Assembly: GCA_947175285.1 (NCBI GenBank)
Contig: CAMWMM010000046.1
Location: 1-16,169 of the forward strand
Source: an uncultured Lachnospiraceae bacterium
GTDB taxonomy: Bacteria > Bacillota_A > Clostridia > Lachnospirales > Lachnospiraceae
Length of the DNA stretch: 16,169 nt
Direction of reading: 5' to 3'
Below, piece after piece: positions 1 through 7,296 of the stretch. Both the position numbers and the translations under genes were made by a program. The stretch's first letter is position 1; the number at the start of each line of letters is the position of its first letter. The notes below the pieces were generated by a model, which was not told the DNA's origin, ran no database searches, and was given only the letters and a program-made list of their open reading frames with translations.

Positions 1-1
1 T

Positions 2-724
2 TTTATTAATATTTAAAAATCTCCGGTAAACATCCAATGCAGGTTTGCCGTCCACTTCATACAAAATCTCCCTGTCCGCCTTTGTAACCCGGAATTTCCT
101 TTTTAACGGTTTCCATCCCGAAATAAAGGTGCTGTATGTATGAAAATCTTCTCCGCCCAACAGCAGAAAAATGATGCCATGCTCTAAAAATCCGTTTCCT
201 TTGGAAAACACGAACGCTGTCTCATCATCCATATCCGGATTAAAAGCACCGCCGCCAAATACCTGAATATCCTCCCGCAAATGGCTCATTTCGCTGCAAA
301 ACTCCATCATGGACATATCCATGATAGTTGCATGCATCTCTACTGCCTGAACCCATGGATTTTCATCGCAGCATTTTTTCAATTCTTCTACATCCTGAGC
401 CGCATTTTCTTCCGAAAAGGGAAGCTGCAGAATTTTTGCCTGAGTCGTCTCATATTCAAAAATGGTACAGGTTAAAATAATTTTTGTGTCTGACAATGCC
501 CCGTCCATAATATTAGCATTCGTTGTACATCCCAGGTACAGCGCATCCGGCATTTCATCATCCAGATAATCGCAAATATGCCGGATGTGCTCAATCTCCA
601 TATCTTCCGAATATATTCTGAATATGGTAGCGTAAGCCGAATGGGAAGCGCGCCAATTTTTGATCTCCGTAAGCTTTTCAAGAAATCCCTCATCATCTTT
701 ATATAAAATTTGAAATTGTTTCAT
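2..724 (-). CDS. FIST-domain sensory protein (C-terminus outside window)
   Basis: Open from an ATG at 724 to the window edge with no stop: 241 codons are visible and the C-terminus is missing. The start is set by AAGGAG at 731-736, six bases upstream; a second in-frame ATG at 730 touches the Shine-Dalgarno and is less likely. Visible motifs fit a FIST domain: DALYLGCTTNANIMDG near residues 55-70 (the GCST/GCTT-type turn of FIST_N), FGGGAF near 160, AFVFSKG near 173-179, and EVDGKPALDVYRRFL near 223-237, which resembles the FIST_N/FIST_C junction. FIST domains are predicted small-ligand (possibly amino acid) sensors and are often fused to GGDEF, EAL or kinase domains; the missing part may hold such an output. 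It has its own promoter and lies behind a terminator, so it is a separate transcription unit. The family call is by motif reading only. Confidence 0.8.
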   Translation of the reverse strand, partial: MKQFQILYKDDEGFLEKLTEIKNWRASHSAYATIFRIYSEDMEIEHIRHICDYLDDEMPDALYLGCTTNANIMDGALSDTKIILTCTIFEYETTQAKILQLPFSEENAAQDVEELKKCCDENPWVQAVEMHATIMDMSMMEFCSEMSHLREDIQVFGGGAFNPDMDDETAFVFSKGNGFLEHGIIFLLLGGEDFHTYSTFISGWKPLKRKFRVTKADREILYEVDGKPALDVYRRFLNINK

Positions 725-765
725 ATCCATCTCCTTCTTATGTATTCATAATCTCTTTACCATAT

Positions 766-794
766 ATTATAATGACTCTTTATCATTTTTGCAA
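766..794 (-). promoter_or_regulatory. Sigma-A-type promoter for the FIST gene
   Basis: On the minus strand, TTGCAA (789-794) and a perfect TATAAT (766-771) are separated by exactly 17 bases. This lies about 40 bases upstream of the FIST ATG and downstream of the hairpin at 817-857, so the FIST gene can start transcription independently of the operon to its right. Confidence 0.65.
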
Positions 795-816
795 TCTCGA
801 TAAAACTAATAAAACA

Positions 817-857
817 AAGCCATCTCTGAATATCTTTTATATTCTAAGAGATGGCTT
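817..857 (-). terminator. Rho-independent terminator ending the transporter operon
   Basis: AAGCCATCTCT (817-827) pairs perfectly with AGAGATGGCTT (847-857). The stem continues inward with GAATAT (828-833) against ATATTC (839-844), leaving a two-base bulge (845-846) and a five-base loop. Read leftward, the stem is followed by the T-rich tail TTGTTTTATTAG. It sits 25 bases past the stop of the polytopic membrane protein gene (882), so it closes the leftward operon and insulates the FIST gene. Confidence 0.8.
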
Positions 858-881
858 GTTATATCCTATATTGTCTTTCAT

Positions 882-2552
882 TTACTTCGCGCAGAATCCA
901 TCCTCAATCCTGTCACCAATCAATGTACTCCTCTCTAACATTGTCTTATAACATGTCCCCGGAAACACATGATAGCTATTGATTTCTTCCTCTGTTGCAA
1001 AATAAATCACATTTCCATTAATCTCACACTTCTCCATACTGCCTTCATCATAATCCTTCTGCCTAAAATAACAGGGATCCCTCAACCTCTGTTTCACAAA
1101 AACACCGGCATCCGTAACGTATTGGTCCCAATAAGGAGAAACAGTGACAAAGATGCAGAAAGCCAGACACCCGGTAACAATACTATAAAACCCTCTTTTT
1201 TTCTCACTGAGATATTCTCCCATGGCAATCATAATCACCGCAATCAGAAACGCAAGACCATACCTGATAAAAGGAGCCATAAAAAACCATACTGCAATAT
1301 TTCCCCATATCGCTATATGAAGTACGGTAAATTCCGGTCGAAGTTTCTGTTTTTCTAATATTCTGCCAAACAGCATTACAATCTGCATTATGGAAGAAAT
1401 AACAACTGCCCCGAGAAACATCTGTTCATAACGGAATTGATGCTCCCACCAGATTGGCAGCCACTGTTTAACCGGCATATCAATTTTATTCACATCGTAA
1501 AGGCACCGCCCCCAGACTTTGATCTGATTGGCATCATGAAGAAGATATTCTTTTGGAATTTTCCATACCGTTTGGAAAATATCTATTCCGTCAAAAGGAT
1601 AGAGAAGCCATCCCGATATAAAGTAATTTCTGATAAAAAACGGACATATGATAATGCACCCGCAAAAAATATAAGCAATTATCTCCTTCCATTTTTTCTC
1701 CCGGATAAAGCAATATGCCGGATAGATTGCCAGCATAACGAGCAGGCACGAAGAAAATTTCAAAGTAAGCACAAATACTGCCGCAACGGACAACAAAGAA
1801 AATACCGTAATATCCGAATTGCCCTCAAACAGATTTTCGCACCACGCCGTAATAATAAACAGCGCAAAATACATAGTTGCATAGTCCGTTGCCGGGGACA
1901 TGCTGCGCGTTACATTTATCAGCGTATACAGAAGAATCCCTATCCGCATCATGTCTGTAATATGGTTTTCATGCAGTTTAAAATCTTTTAGTCCCCTAAA
2001 GGCATACAGACACATAAATATCTCCAGAAATCCCGTCGTCGAATGTACGGAATATCCTAGCAGCCACTTTAAACTAAATATGGATGCAAAGGCAAGATAA
2101 GAACTATTATAGGCATAATGAAGCTGCAGATTGCCGATACCTTTAACAAGTCCGTACTCTTCATAGATGCGGATTGCCGCCGCATGATAAATATTGGTAT
2201 CCGTATGAAATTCTCCTCTTGATGTAAAAAAAGCTATTAACAGCACAAAACCGCCGTAAAAAAGTCCCTCCCATGAACATATGACAGGACAGTATCTCCT
2301 CCAAAGCAGATTTAATTTATTTCGCATTATATATCCGCTTAAAAGCGCCGCCGACAAGAGCAGTAAATGAGCGCAGGCTCTTATTTTCATAAAAATACTT
2401 AAAAACTCTGCATAAACGGTAATTACTATGATGCCCGCTGCAAGATATCCGCTCAGTGAAAAATTCCTCTTCTTAAACAGACTCAAAATGCCGACTCCTG
2501 TCAGCGTGCATATCAGAAAAATATATATCCAACTTAAAATGACTGATATCAT
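882..2552 (-). CDS. Polytopic membrane protein, LIC_10190-like, GT-C-type architecture
   Basis: 556 residues with about a dozen hydrophobic segments: N-terminal helices near 4-24, 36-55 and 60-75, then repeated helices to about 470, and a soluble C-terminal tail of roughly 85 residues. After the helix at about 95-110 comes a conserved-looking loop, HTDTNIYHAAAIR (116-128), then YGLVKGIGNLQLHYAYNSS (133-151). This HxD...YH...YG.V.GIGNL...NSS pattern matches my recollection of the LIC_10190/DUF8201 family, whose fold resembles GT-C glycosyltransferases that use polyprenyl-phosphate sugars; H116 and D118 would sit where GT-C catalytic acids lie. AAGGAG at 2558-2563 fixes the ATG at 2552. The gene begins only 30 bases after the YxeA stop with no terminator between, so it is probably the last gene of the transporter operon. 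An envelope-glycan role in peptide resistance is inference only. Confidence 0.6.
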   Translation of the reverse strand: MISVILSWIYIFLICTLTGVGILSLFKKRNFSLSGYLAAGIIVITVYAEFLSIFMKIRACAHLLLLSAALLSGYIMRNKLNLLWRRYCPVICSWEGLFYGGFVLLIAFFTSRGEFHTDTNIYHAAAIRIYEEYGLVKGIGNLQLHYAYNSSYLAFASIFSLKWLLGYSVHSTTGFLEIFMCLYAFRGLKDFKLHENHITDMMRIGILLYTLINVTRSMSPATDYATMYFALFIITAWCENLFEGNSDITVFSLLSVAAVFVLTLKFSSCLLVMLAIYPAYCFIREKKWKEIIAYIFCGCIIICPFFIRNYFISGWLLYPFDGIDIFQTVWKIPKEYLLHDANQIKVWGRCLYDVNKIDMPVKQWLPIWWEHQFRYEQMFLGAVVISSIMQIVMLFGRILEKQKLRPEFTVLHIAIWGNIAVWFFMAPFIRYGLAFLIAVIMIAMGEYLSEKKRGFYSIVTGCLAFCIFVTVSPYWDQYVTDAGVFVKQRLRDPCYFRQKDYDEGSMEKCEINGNVIYFATEEEINSYHVFPGTCYKTMLERSTLIGDRIEDGFCAK

Positions 2553-2582
2553 CCGTTCTCCTTTATTCTATATTAAAATATC

Positions 2583-2954
2583 TTATTCATTTGCCGATGC
2601 CGCATAATTGCTTTGCACAGCAGCAGGAAGTTCATCGTATTGTACCTCTTCCCATTCAAGGACACCACGGATTGGCATTACTGTTAATCGGATAAACGCC
2701 CCCTCTTTCAATTCCCTTGATGTTCCGAATGTAATGTCTTTCCCTTTTCCGTTCTCGTTATAGGAAAATAAAGTGTATTGATAACTCATACCTCCTTTGA
2801 AGTCAATTACACCGCCTCTCGATTCAACCTGTTCAATTTTGCTATTATCAATTTGAGAATAATAGTATGTGCTGTCAGCTTCTAAAAAAAAGAAAATACA
2901 AACACAAATACCAACTAAAGCAACCGCACCAATTCCAAATAATATTTTTTTCAT
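2583..2954 (-). CDS. YxeA family protein (DUF1093)
   Basis: 123 residues. The N-terminus has a short basic start (MKK) and a hydrophobic segment at about 4-24, a signal anchor or uncleaved signal; no clear lipobox Cys follows the pattern LxxC. The rest is a small beta-rich extracytoplasmic domain with family-typical stretches: YYYSQI (30-35), YQYTLFSYNENGKGKDITF (58-76), LKEGAFIRL (82-90) and VLEWEEVQYDELP (98-110). The start is placed at ATG 2954 because AAGGAG (2963-2968) lies eight bases upstream; the in-frame TTG at 2960 would be only two bases from it. YxeA proteins are typically around this length, their function is unknown, and they commonly accompany bacitracin/lantibiotic-type ABC transporters. 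Here the gene starts 16 bases after the second permease, which supports co-expression with that transporter. Confidence 0.85.
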   Translation of the reverse strand: MKKILFGIGAVALVGICVCIFFFLEADSTYYYSQIDNSKIEQVESRGGVIDFKGGMSYQYTLFSYNENGKGKDITFGTSRELKEGAFIRLTVMPIRGVLEWEEVQYDELPAAVQSNYAASANE

Positions 2955-2970
2955 GTGCAAAACTCCTTAT

Positions 2971-3750
2971 CTACCAACCTCTTTTTGTAATGATTTTCTT
3001 CTGCTTCTTAACTGTTTTTGCGGGCGAAACATTTTTTGTAGTCACCACAATAACTGCGGAAACCAGCAAAACCACAATCATGCTCAACCCACATAGTCCA
3101 ACATTCCAGTGAACAGCTTCATCATAGCTTCGGTACTGTATCAGTCCCATGCTCGCTGTAATTGGATAGATATTGGCAAGCGTCATATCCCCTGCAGCGA
3201 ACATTCCCCCATATCCATAAGCAAATGCAATAATCGTACCTATCATATGCCCGTTGGATATACGGGTAGTTACTGCGATTACCGGCATTACAGCAACATA
3301 TAAAAACAGGCAGTTCAAAATAAAGTGAATAAATGTCTGTAATACAGATGCTACAGAAAGTCCCGGAAATCCCATTATCAAATTCGCAATGATTGTAAAT
3401 ACAGCACTTACAAATCCTAAAAACAAGGACAACAAAGCACAGACAAATAATTTTCCCCATAATAAATTGCGATAAGAAACAGGAACCGTCATAATACTTT
3501 TCAGTGTATCATCCCTTTCTTCCCTTGCTATGATATATCCGGCAAGTAAAGTAATGCACATAGGAAAAATCATTGTAATATTGTTTTTAAGTACCTGCTC
3601 CGTAAAATGGGAGAATGTCCAAACAGTACCGTCCAATGCCGTAGTGGAAAACAAAGTCAATAAAACGGAAAGCAGCATCAGAAGAACGCCTGCCCATATG
3701 ATATGATAGCGTTTCAGTTTCCAAATTTCAGTTCTAACCATACGAAACAT
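2971..3750 (-). CDS. ABC-2 type permease, LanG/lantibiotic-immunity-like
   Basis: 259 residues beginning MFRMVRTEIWKLKR, the short basic N-terminus typical of lantibiotic-immunity and BcrB-like permeases, followed by about six membrane helices (near 16-38, 57-77, 100-125, 136-160, 165-190 and 220-243). A cytoplasmic loop after helix 2, AREERDDTLKSIMTVPVS (around 77-94), matches the coupling-helix region of ABC-2 permeases and resembles the loop of the neighbouring permease (ERDNDTFKNLCTIPVT). The ATG at 3750 lies one base past the upstream permease stop (3752-3754), with GAGGGGGG at 3757-3764 six bases away; a longer reading starting at 3783 has no such support. The two permeases share about this length and topology, so they probably form a heterodimer with the ATPase encoded at 4530-5453. 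Confidence 0.85.
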   Translation of the reverse strand: MFRMVRTEIWKLKRYHIIWAGVLLMLLSVLLTLFSTTALDGTVWTFSHFTEQVLKNNITMIFPMCITLLAGYIIAREERDDTLKSIMTVPVSYRNLLWGKLFVCALLSLFLGFVSAVFTIIANLIMGFPGLSVASVLQTFIHFILNCLFLYVAVMPVIAVTTRISNGHMIGTIIAFAYGYGGMFAAGDMTLANIYPITASMGLIQYRSYDEAVHWNVGLCGLSMIVVLLVSAVIVVTTKNVSPAKTVKKQKKIITKRGW

Positions 3751-3751
3751 A

Positions 3752-4546
3752 TTATTCCCCCCTCTTTTTATACAGATGATCAATGACTATGACTGAAACG
3801 ACAGCCCATGCACCCAAAATGGCGATTGTCTGAAAGGTTGTGGGCTGCAGATATTCAAGCACTCCCACGCTCTTCATCACCCCATGCCTCGTCATATCGC
3901 CCGCGCTCCAAAGAGTCGTAAGGGGAATTGGCATGAGCCAGCATAAGGCTTTCGGCAATGCACCAAAGGAAGATTCTGCCGTCAGACTTAAAACGCTATA
4001 AAAAACACATAACAAAACGGAAAAAATATAGGTCTTACTAAAGAAAACAACAAGAACAACCAAGGGTAGCGTCCCGGCAGTGATAAAAATTCCCATTTCC
4101 AACGCTACGTACAGTTTATAGGCAACCCCGTTTACCTCGGATACTAAACTACCGCATAAAACCGCCGCCAAAGCCGAAGCCATGCTGAAAATAACACCCA
4201 TAACAAATAGAACAATGATTTTCGCAAAAATCAACTGTGAGCTTGTCACAGGAATGGTGCACAAATTTTTAAATGTGTCATTATCCCGTTCCATAAAAAA
4301 CAACACAGCAGCTATAACTCCAATAACACAGGGCAAAAGCATCCCCACACCATATCCCATAATAAACTGGAAACAGGCATTAAAAATTTCAACATCATTG
4401 TCAAATCTCCCTGTCATTTGCGGTGTTGTCATCATCACTGTAACAGGTATAGGAAATATAAATGCGGAAAGCATAACGAGTAAAATAAGCTTTTTCCGTT
4501 TTAATTTTGCAAACTCACACATAATCAGTTTAAGCAATTCCCTCAC
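3752..4546 (-). CDS. ABC-2 type permease, LanE/BcrB-like
   Basis: 264 residues from a GTG start, or 256 from an ATG at 4522. About six membrane helices: near 20-38, 58-85, 108-132, 145-167, 172-192 and 236-257. CEFAKLKRKKL near the N-terminus and the loop FMERDNDTFKNLCTIPVTSSQL (about 84-105) are typical of permeases in lantibiotic-immunity and bacitracin-type exporters. The GTG start overlaps the ATPase gene by 17 bases but its purine run (AGGGG) is almost touching it; the ATG lies just past the ATPase stop with GAGGGA about 16 bases away. Neither Shine-Dalgarno spacing is ideal, so the start is uncertain and translation is probably coupled to the ATPase. It works as one membrane half of the transporter, probably moving an antimicrobial peptide off or out of the membrane. 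Confidence 0.85.
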   Translation of the reverse strand: MRELLKLIMCEFAKLKRKKLILLVMLSAFIFPIPVTVMMTTPQMTGRFDNDVEIFNACFQFIMGYGVGMLLPCVIGVIAAVLFFMERDNDTFKNLCTIPVTSSQLIFAKIIVLFVMGVIFSMASALAAVLCGSLVSEVNGVAYKLYVALEMGIFITAGTLPLVVLVVFFSKTYIFSVLLCVFYSVLSLTAESSFGALPKALCWLMPIPLTTLWSAGDMTRHGVMKSVGVLEYLQPTTFQTIAILGAWAVVSVIVIDHLYKKRGE

Positions 4547-5453
4547 CCCCTGTTACGCGCTTGAAATAGTCCTCCAGACTCTCCTCGCAAATATAGGCTT
4601 CCGAAACTTCCAATTCGTTTTCTACAAACGCAGTAACAATTTTTCCTACCGGCAGGGTAAGGTTATGCAAACGTAATCTATGGTCGTCCTGTATGGTGAA
4701 CTGATTTTCATGAAACATGCACTCCAATATCCTTGCCGCCTGCGCCGTATCGGAAACCGTAAAGCGGATATGCCTGCTGCTTTTCTGCTCCAATTGTGCA
4801 AGGCTTTCTTCTTCGAGCAATATGCCGTGGTCAATAATTCCTATATCATCGGCTAACAATGCAATTTCAGAAAGAATATGACTGGAAATCAGAATTGTTT
4901 TGCCCCTCTCATCGCATAGGGTGCGCAGAAAAGAACGCACTTCCGCAATGCCAATCGGGTCAAGACCATTAATTGGTTCGTCCAAAATCAAAAGTTCCGG
5001 ATCGTGCATGACTGCAAGAGCAATTGCCAGCCGCTGCTTCATGCCGAGAGAATATTGAGAAAATAGTTTTTTGTCCTTATAGGGCAGACCGACTAAATCT
5101 AACGCATTCTTAATCGCATCACGATTCGGCACACCCCGCAGTGTAGCAAAAATACGCAGATTTTCCGTTCCTGTCAAATTAGGATAAAAACCGGGAGATT
5201 CAATCAGACTGCCGATTCGCGGCAGAAGCTTTTTTTCATTTCCGGATAATGGCTTGCCCCAGATTGTCACCTCTCCGGAAGTGGGCGGAGTCAGACCAAG
5301 CAGCATTTTCATGGTCGTAGTCTTTCCGGCTCCGTTTCTTCCAAGCAGACCGTAAATCCTCCCCTTCTGCACATGGATATTTAAAGCGGCAACACTCTTT
5401 TGGGCGCCATACTGCTTTGTAAGATTTTTTGTTTCAATGATATATTTACTCAT
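4530..5453 (-). CDS. ABC transporter ATP-binding protein, LanF/BcrA type with E-loop
   Basis: 307 residues. Nucleotide-binding motifs are complete: Walker A GRNGAGKTT (38-46), signature SLGMKQ (135-140), Walker B LLILDEP (154-160), D-loop NGLDP (162-166) and switch His192 (SSHILSE). The position normally held by the Q-loop glutamine is Glu85 in GSLIESPGFYPNLTG (81-95). Glutamate here, the E-loop, is described for lantibiotic-immunity LanF ATPases and is common in BcrA-like proteins. A C-terminal domain of roughly 85 residues (about 220-300) follows, typical of this exporter class. AAAGGAGG at 5461-5468 sits seven bases before the ATG. It powers the two permeases encoded downstream. An 11-bp-repeat array lies about 60 bases upstream of the start, so expression is probably controlled by an OmpR-family regulator, most simply the one encoded just upstream at 6551-7249. 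The peptide substrate cannot be read from the sequence. Confidence 0.92.
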   Translation of the reverse strand: MSKYIIETKNLTKQYGAQKSVAALNIHVQKGRIYGLLGRNGAGKTTTMKMLLGLTPPTSGEVTIWGKPLSGNEKKLLPRIGSLIESPGFYPNLTGTENLRIFATLRGVPNRDAIKNALDLVGLPYKDKKLFSQYSLGMKQRLAIALAVMHDPELLILDEPINGLDPIGIAEVRSFLRTLCDERGKTILISSHILSEIALLADDIGIIDHGILLEEESLAQLEQKSSRHIRFTVSDTAQAARILECMFHENQFTIQDDHRLRLHNLTLPVGKIVTAFVENELEVSEAYICEESLEDYFKRVTGGEGIA

Positions 5454-5483
5454 TGTGAAACCTCCTTTTCGTATTCCTGTGGA

Positions 5484-5530
5484 ATCTTACTGACAGGTTT
5501 CATTCTATCACACCAACCTTGCATTAACCT
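5484..5530 (-). promoter_or_regulatory. Candidate promoter of the LanFEG-like operon
   Basis: Two possible -10 hexamers are visible on the minus strand: TAGAAT at 5502-5507 and TAAGAT at 5484-5489. Neither has a good -35; the positions 17-18 bases upstream read AAGGTT/AGGTTA (inside the repeat array) and TGTGAT respectively. A poor -35 next to a direct-repeat array is what an activator-dependent promoter would look like. With the second -10, the array would end just upstream of the -35, the usual place for an OmpR-type activator. Confidence 0.4.
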
Positions 5531-5558
5531 TACGGGAACCTTGCGTTAACCTTGCAAA
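5515..5558. promoter_or_regulatory. Four contiguous 11-bp direct repeats, likely response-regulator operator
   Basis: Four units follow each other without gap: AACCTTGCATT (5515-5525), AACCTTACGGG (5526-5536), AACCTTGCGTT (5537-5547) and AACCTTGCAAA (5548-5558). AACCTT recurs at exactly 11-base steps, so all copies face the same side of the helix. Tandem 11-bp spacing is the established signature of OmpR-family DNA binding (for example NisR and SpaR boxes). It lies between the kinase gene (ends 5612) and the ATPase start (5453), in the only sizeable gap of this stretch. Confidence 0.75.
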
Positions 5559-5568
5559 AGCTTATTTC

Positions 5569-5595
5569 CGAAGGCATACTTAGCGTATGCCCTCG
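5569..5595 (-). terminator. Hairpin between kinase gene and transporter operon (weak terminator or attenuator)
   Basis: CGA-A-GGCATAC (5569-5579) pairs with GTATGCC-C-TCG (5585-5595) with one mismatch and a five-base loop. Read leftward it is followed by GAAATAAGCTTTTGC, which has only a short T run, so termination may be partial. A second perfect palindrome, GAATTAC-TCC-GTAATTC (5609-5625), spans the kinase stop codon. Together they would reduce read-through from the regulator genes into the transporter and leave the repeat-controlled promoter in charge. Confidence 0.45.
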
Positions 5596-5611
5596 TCAAA
5601 AGCTGCAAGAA

Positions 5612-6547
5612 TTACTCCGTAATTCTCGCTGAAACCGGAAACTGTAAGGTAAAAGCTGTTCCGCTGCCGGGTTCGCTTTCTGCTGTTATCTGACCGTTCA
5701 TCTTTTCGGTAAGCTGATGTACGATGGAGAGTCCGAGACCGCTTCCTTTTTCAGAGCGGCCTTTATCGCATTTGTAGAGGCGTTCAAAAATATGCTTCAC
5801 ATCTTCCTTTTCCATTCCTATTCCATTGTCCGCCAGTCGGATTTGTATTATATTATCCTGTTTTGATAAAGTGATTTCTATTTTATCCGCATGGCTGTGG
5901 GCAACTGCATTTTGCATGAGATTATTCAGTATCCGCATATACCCGTCCGAATCAAGCTGCACCCGGAAAGGCTGCTCAGGAATATCAATCATATAATCTA
6001 TCTGCTTGTCTTCTAAAACCGGTATCCAGTCAATCAATATATTCCTTGTAAGTTCAGCGATTTCAACTGTCCTCATTTCAAGCGCAAACTCATCGGAATT
6101 CAATTTAAACCAGTCAAAAAGCACATCAATATATTCCTTTAAGTCATGTGCCTTACGCCGCGCAGTCTCAATATAATCTTCACGTTCCTTCCCCGTAACG
6201 ACTCCTTTATGCGCGGCATCAAGATATCCAATCAATGTCGTAAGCGGTGTCCTTACATCATGGGAAAGGCTCGTCATGAGCTGCTTATTGGTTTCCTCTG
6301 TCTGATGAAGTACTGCAAGCCTGTTTTCGTAAGATACAACAATATCATTGATTTCATAGGCAATCGGTGCGGTAAGTTCATGCGCTTCCGACAAGATACG
6401 CCTGTTTCCGTTTCCGTTTTTTACATCCGCCAATGCCTCCGACATTTCAGAGAGCTGCTTTTTTACACGCCTGACAATGAAAAAAGAAGCCAAAACAGAC
6501 AGCGCTGCAACAGCGATTGACAAAATTTTAATCAGTTCACTATACAA
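5612..6547 (-). CDS. Sensor histidine kinase with a single N-terminal membrane helix
   Basis: 311 residues. One hydrophobic helix (about 5-25) is followed by a basic stretch and a HAMP-like linker (26-80), the H-box SLSHDVRTPL (93-102, phosphoacceptor His96), N-box ILNNLMQNAVAH (206-217, Asn213), G1 DNGIGM (240-245), F-box HIFERLY (252-258) and G2 GSGLGLSIV (268-276). All catalytic elements are present. There is no extracellular domain, so the stimulus is likely sensed in the membrane or through a partner such as a transporter. The start is a TTG at 6547: GGAGG (6556-6560) lies eight bases away and the regulator's stop ends three bases upstream; no ATG or GTG in frame fits. It is the evident partner of the regulator encoded just upstream. 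Kinases of this type control peptide-antibiotic resistance operons in Firmicutes; that role here is inferred from the neighbours. Confidence 0.93.
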   Translation of the reverse strand: MYSELIKILSIAVAALSVLASFFIVRRVKKQLSEMSEALADVKNGNGNRRILSEAHELTAPIAYEINDIVVSYENRLAVLHQTEETNKQLMTSLSHDVRTPLTTLIGYLDAAHKGVVTGKEREDYIETARRKAHDLKEYIDVLFDWFKLNSDEFALEMRTVEIAELTRNILIDWIPVLEDKQIDYMIDIPEQPFRVQLDSDGYMRILNNLMQNAVAHSHADKIEITLSKQDNIIQIRLADNGIGMEKEDVKHIFERLYKCDKGRSEKGSGLGLSIVHQLTEKMNGQITAESEPGSGTAFTLQFPVSARITE

Positions 6548-6550
6548 ATG

Positions 6551-7249
6551 TCATACCTCCTTGTTGAAACGATACCCGATACCTTTTATTGTCTGGATAT
6601 ATTTCGGGTTTCCGGGATTTTCTTCCAGCTTTTTCCGGAGTCTGCTGATAATTGCCATGATATTGCTGTCATCATAGACATACTCCTCACCCCAGACATT
6701 CTCATAAATCTGCTGCTTTGTCAGAATCTTTCCCTGATTCTTCGCACAGCATAAAAGCAGGTCAAATTCTTTCGGAGGCAGTTCAAAAGTTCCGTTTACT
6801 GTCGTAATGGAACGATTGTCAAGGTCAATTGTCAGACCGTCAAACGTAAGCTGTGATAGTCCCCCTCCCGGCTGATTAAAACGGGTATAGCGGCGTATGA
6901 GGGAAATAACGCGGGCTATCAGCTCATCCATATGAAAAGGTTTCGTCAAATAATCATCTGCGCCTGCCCGCAGTCCCCGTACTTTAGAAGCATTGTCATT
7001 TTTGGATGTAAACATTAAAATCGGCAGGCTGCTTTCTTCCCTGATTTTTTCAAGCGTCTCAAAGCCGTCCATTCCGGGCATCATAACATCCAATATCACA
7101 AGATGATATTCTTTTTCTTTTAATTTTACCAGACCTTCTTTTCCGGTATTGCAAAAATCTGCCTCGATATTTTCCGCTAAAAGACTGCGTTTAATCAGGA
7201 TGCATAACTCCTTATCATCATCAATAATCAGCACATTATGCTCTGCCAT
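6551..7249 (-). CDS. OmpR/PhoB-family response regulator
   Basis: 232 residues from ATG 7249. The receiver domain (about 4-118) has acidic pocket Asp10-Asp12, phosphoacceptor Asp54 in VILDVMMPGMDG, Thr81 and Lys103 in DDYLTKPF. The C-terminal winged helix (about 130-230) contains LPPKEFDLLL, the recognition-helix region DSNIMAIISRLRKKLE, and ends in IQTIKGIGYRF, typical of the OmpR class. An alternative ATG at 7261 is only one base from AAGGAG, so I prefer 7249 although its spacing of 13 is long. The gene follows the FtsX permease with a gap of under 50 bases that has no room for a promoter, so it is probably expressed from the upstream operon. Its most likely target is the 11-bp repeat array 1 kb downstream at 5515-5558. 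Confidence 0.94.
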   Translation of the reverse strand: MAEHNVLIIDDDKELCILIKRSLLAENIEADFCNTGKEGLVKLKEKEYHLVILDVMMPGMDGFETLEKIREESSLPILMFTSKNDNASKVRGLRAGADDYLTKPFHMDELIARVISLIRRYTRFNQPGGGLSQLTFDGLTIDLDNRSITTVNGTFELPPKEFDLLLCCAKNQGKILTKQQIYENVWGEEYVYDDSNIMAIISRLRKKLEENPGNPKYIQTIKGIGYRFNKEV

Positions 7250-7296
7250 TTTTACAACCATGCTCCTTTCAAAATTTGCTTCCTGCTGTTCTTTCT

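Noticed and set aside
472..696. 74-codon frame overlapping the FIST gene
   Set aside because: It is a different reading frame of the FIST coding region and has no motif; the FIST frame has the ribosome binding site, promoter and family signature.
1437..1991. Plus-strand open frame of 184 codons opposite the polytopic membrane protein
   Set aside because: It is rich in Arg, Asn, His and Ile with no domain or ribosome binding site, as expected for the antisense of a membrane-protein gene.
2955..2960. TTG start for the YxeA gene two codons upstream of the ATG
   Set aside because: It is only two bases from AAGGAG, while the ATG at 2954 has normal eight-base spacing.
4657..4680. An isolated AAGGTT with similarity to the 11-bp operator unit
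   Set aside because: A single copy inside the ATPase coding sequence with no neighbour at 11-base spacing; chance match.
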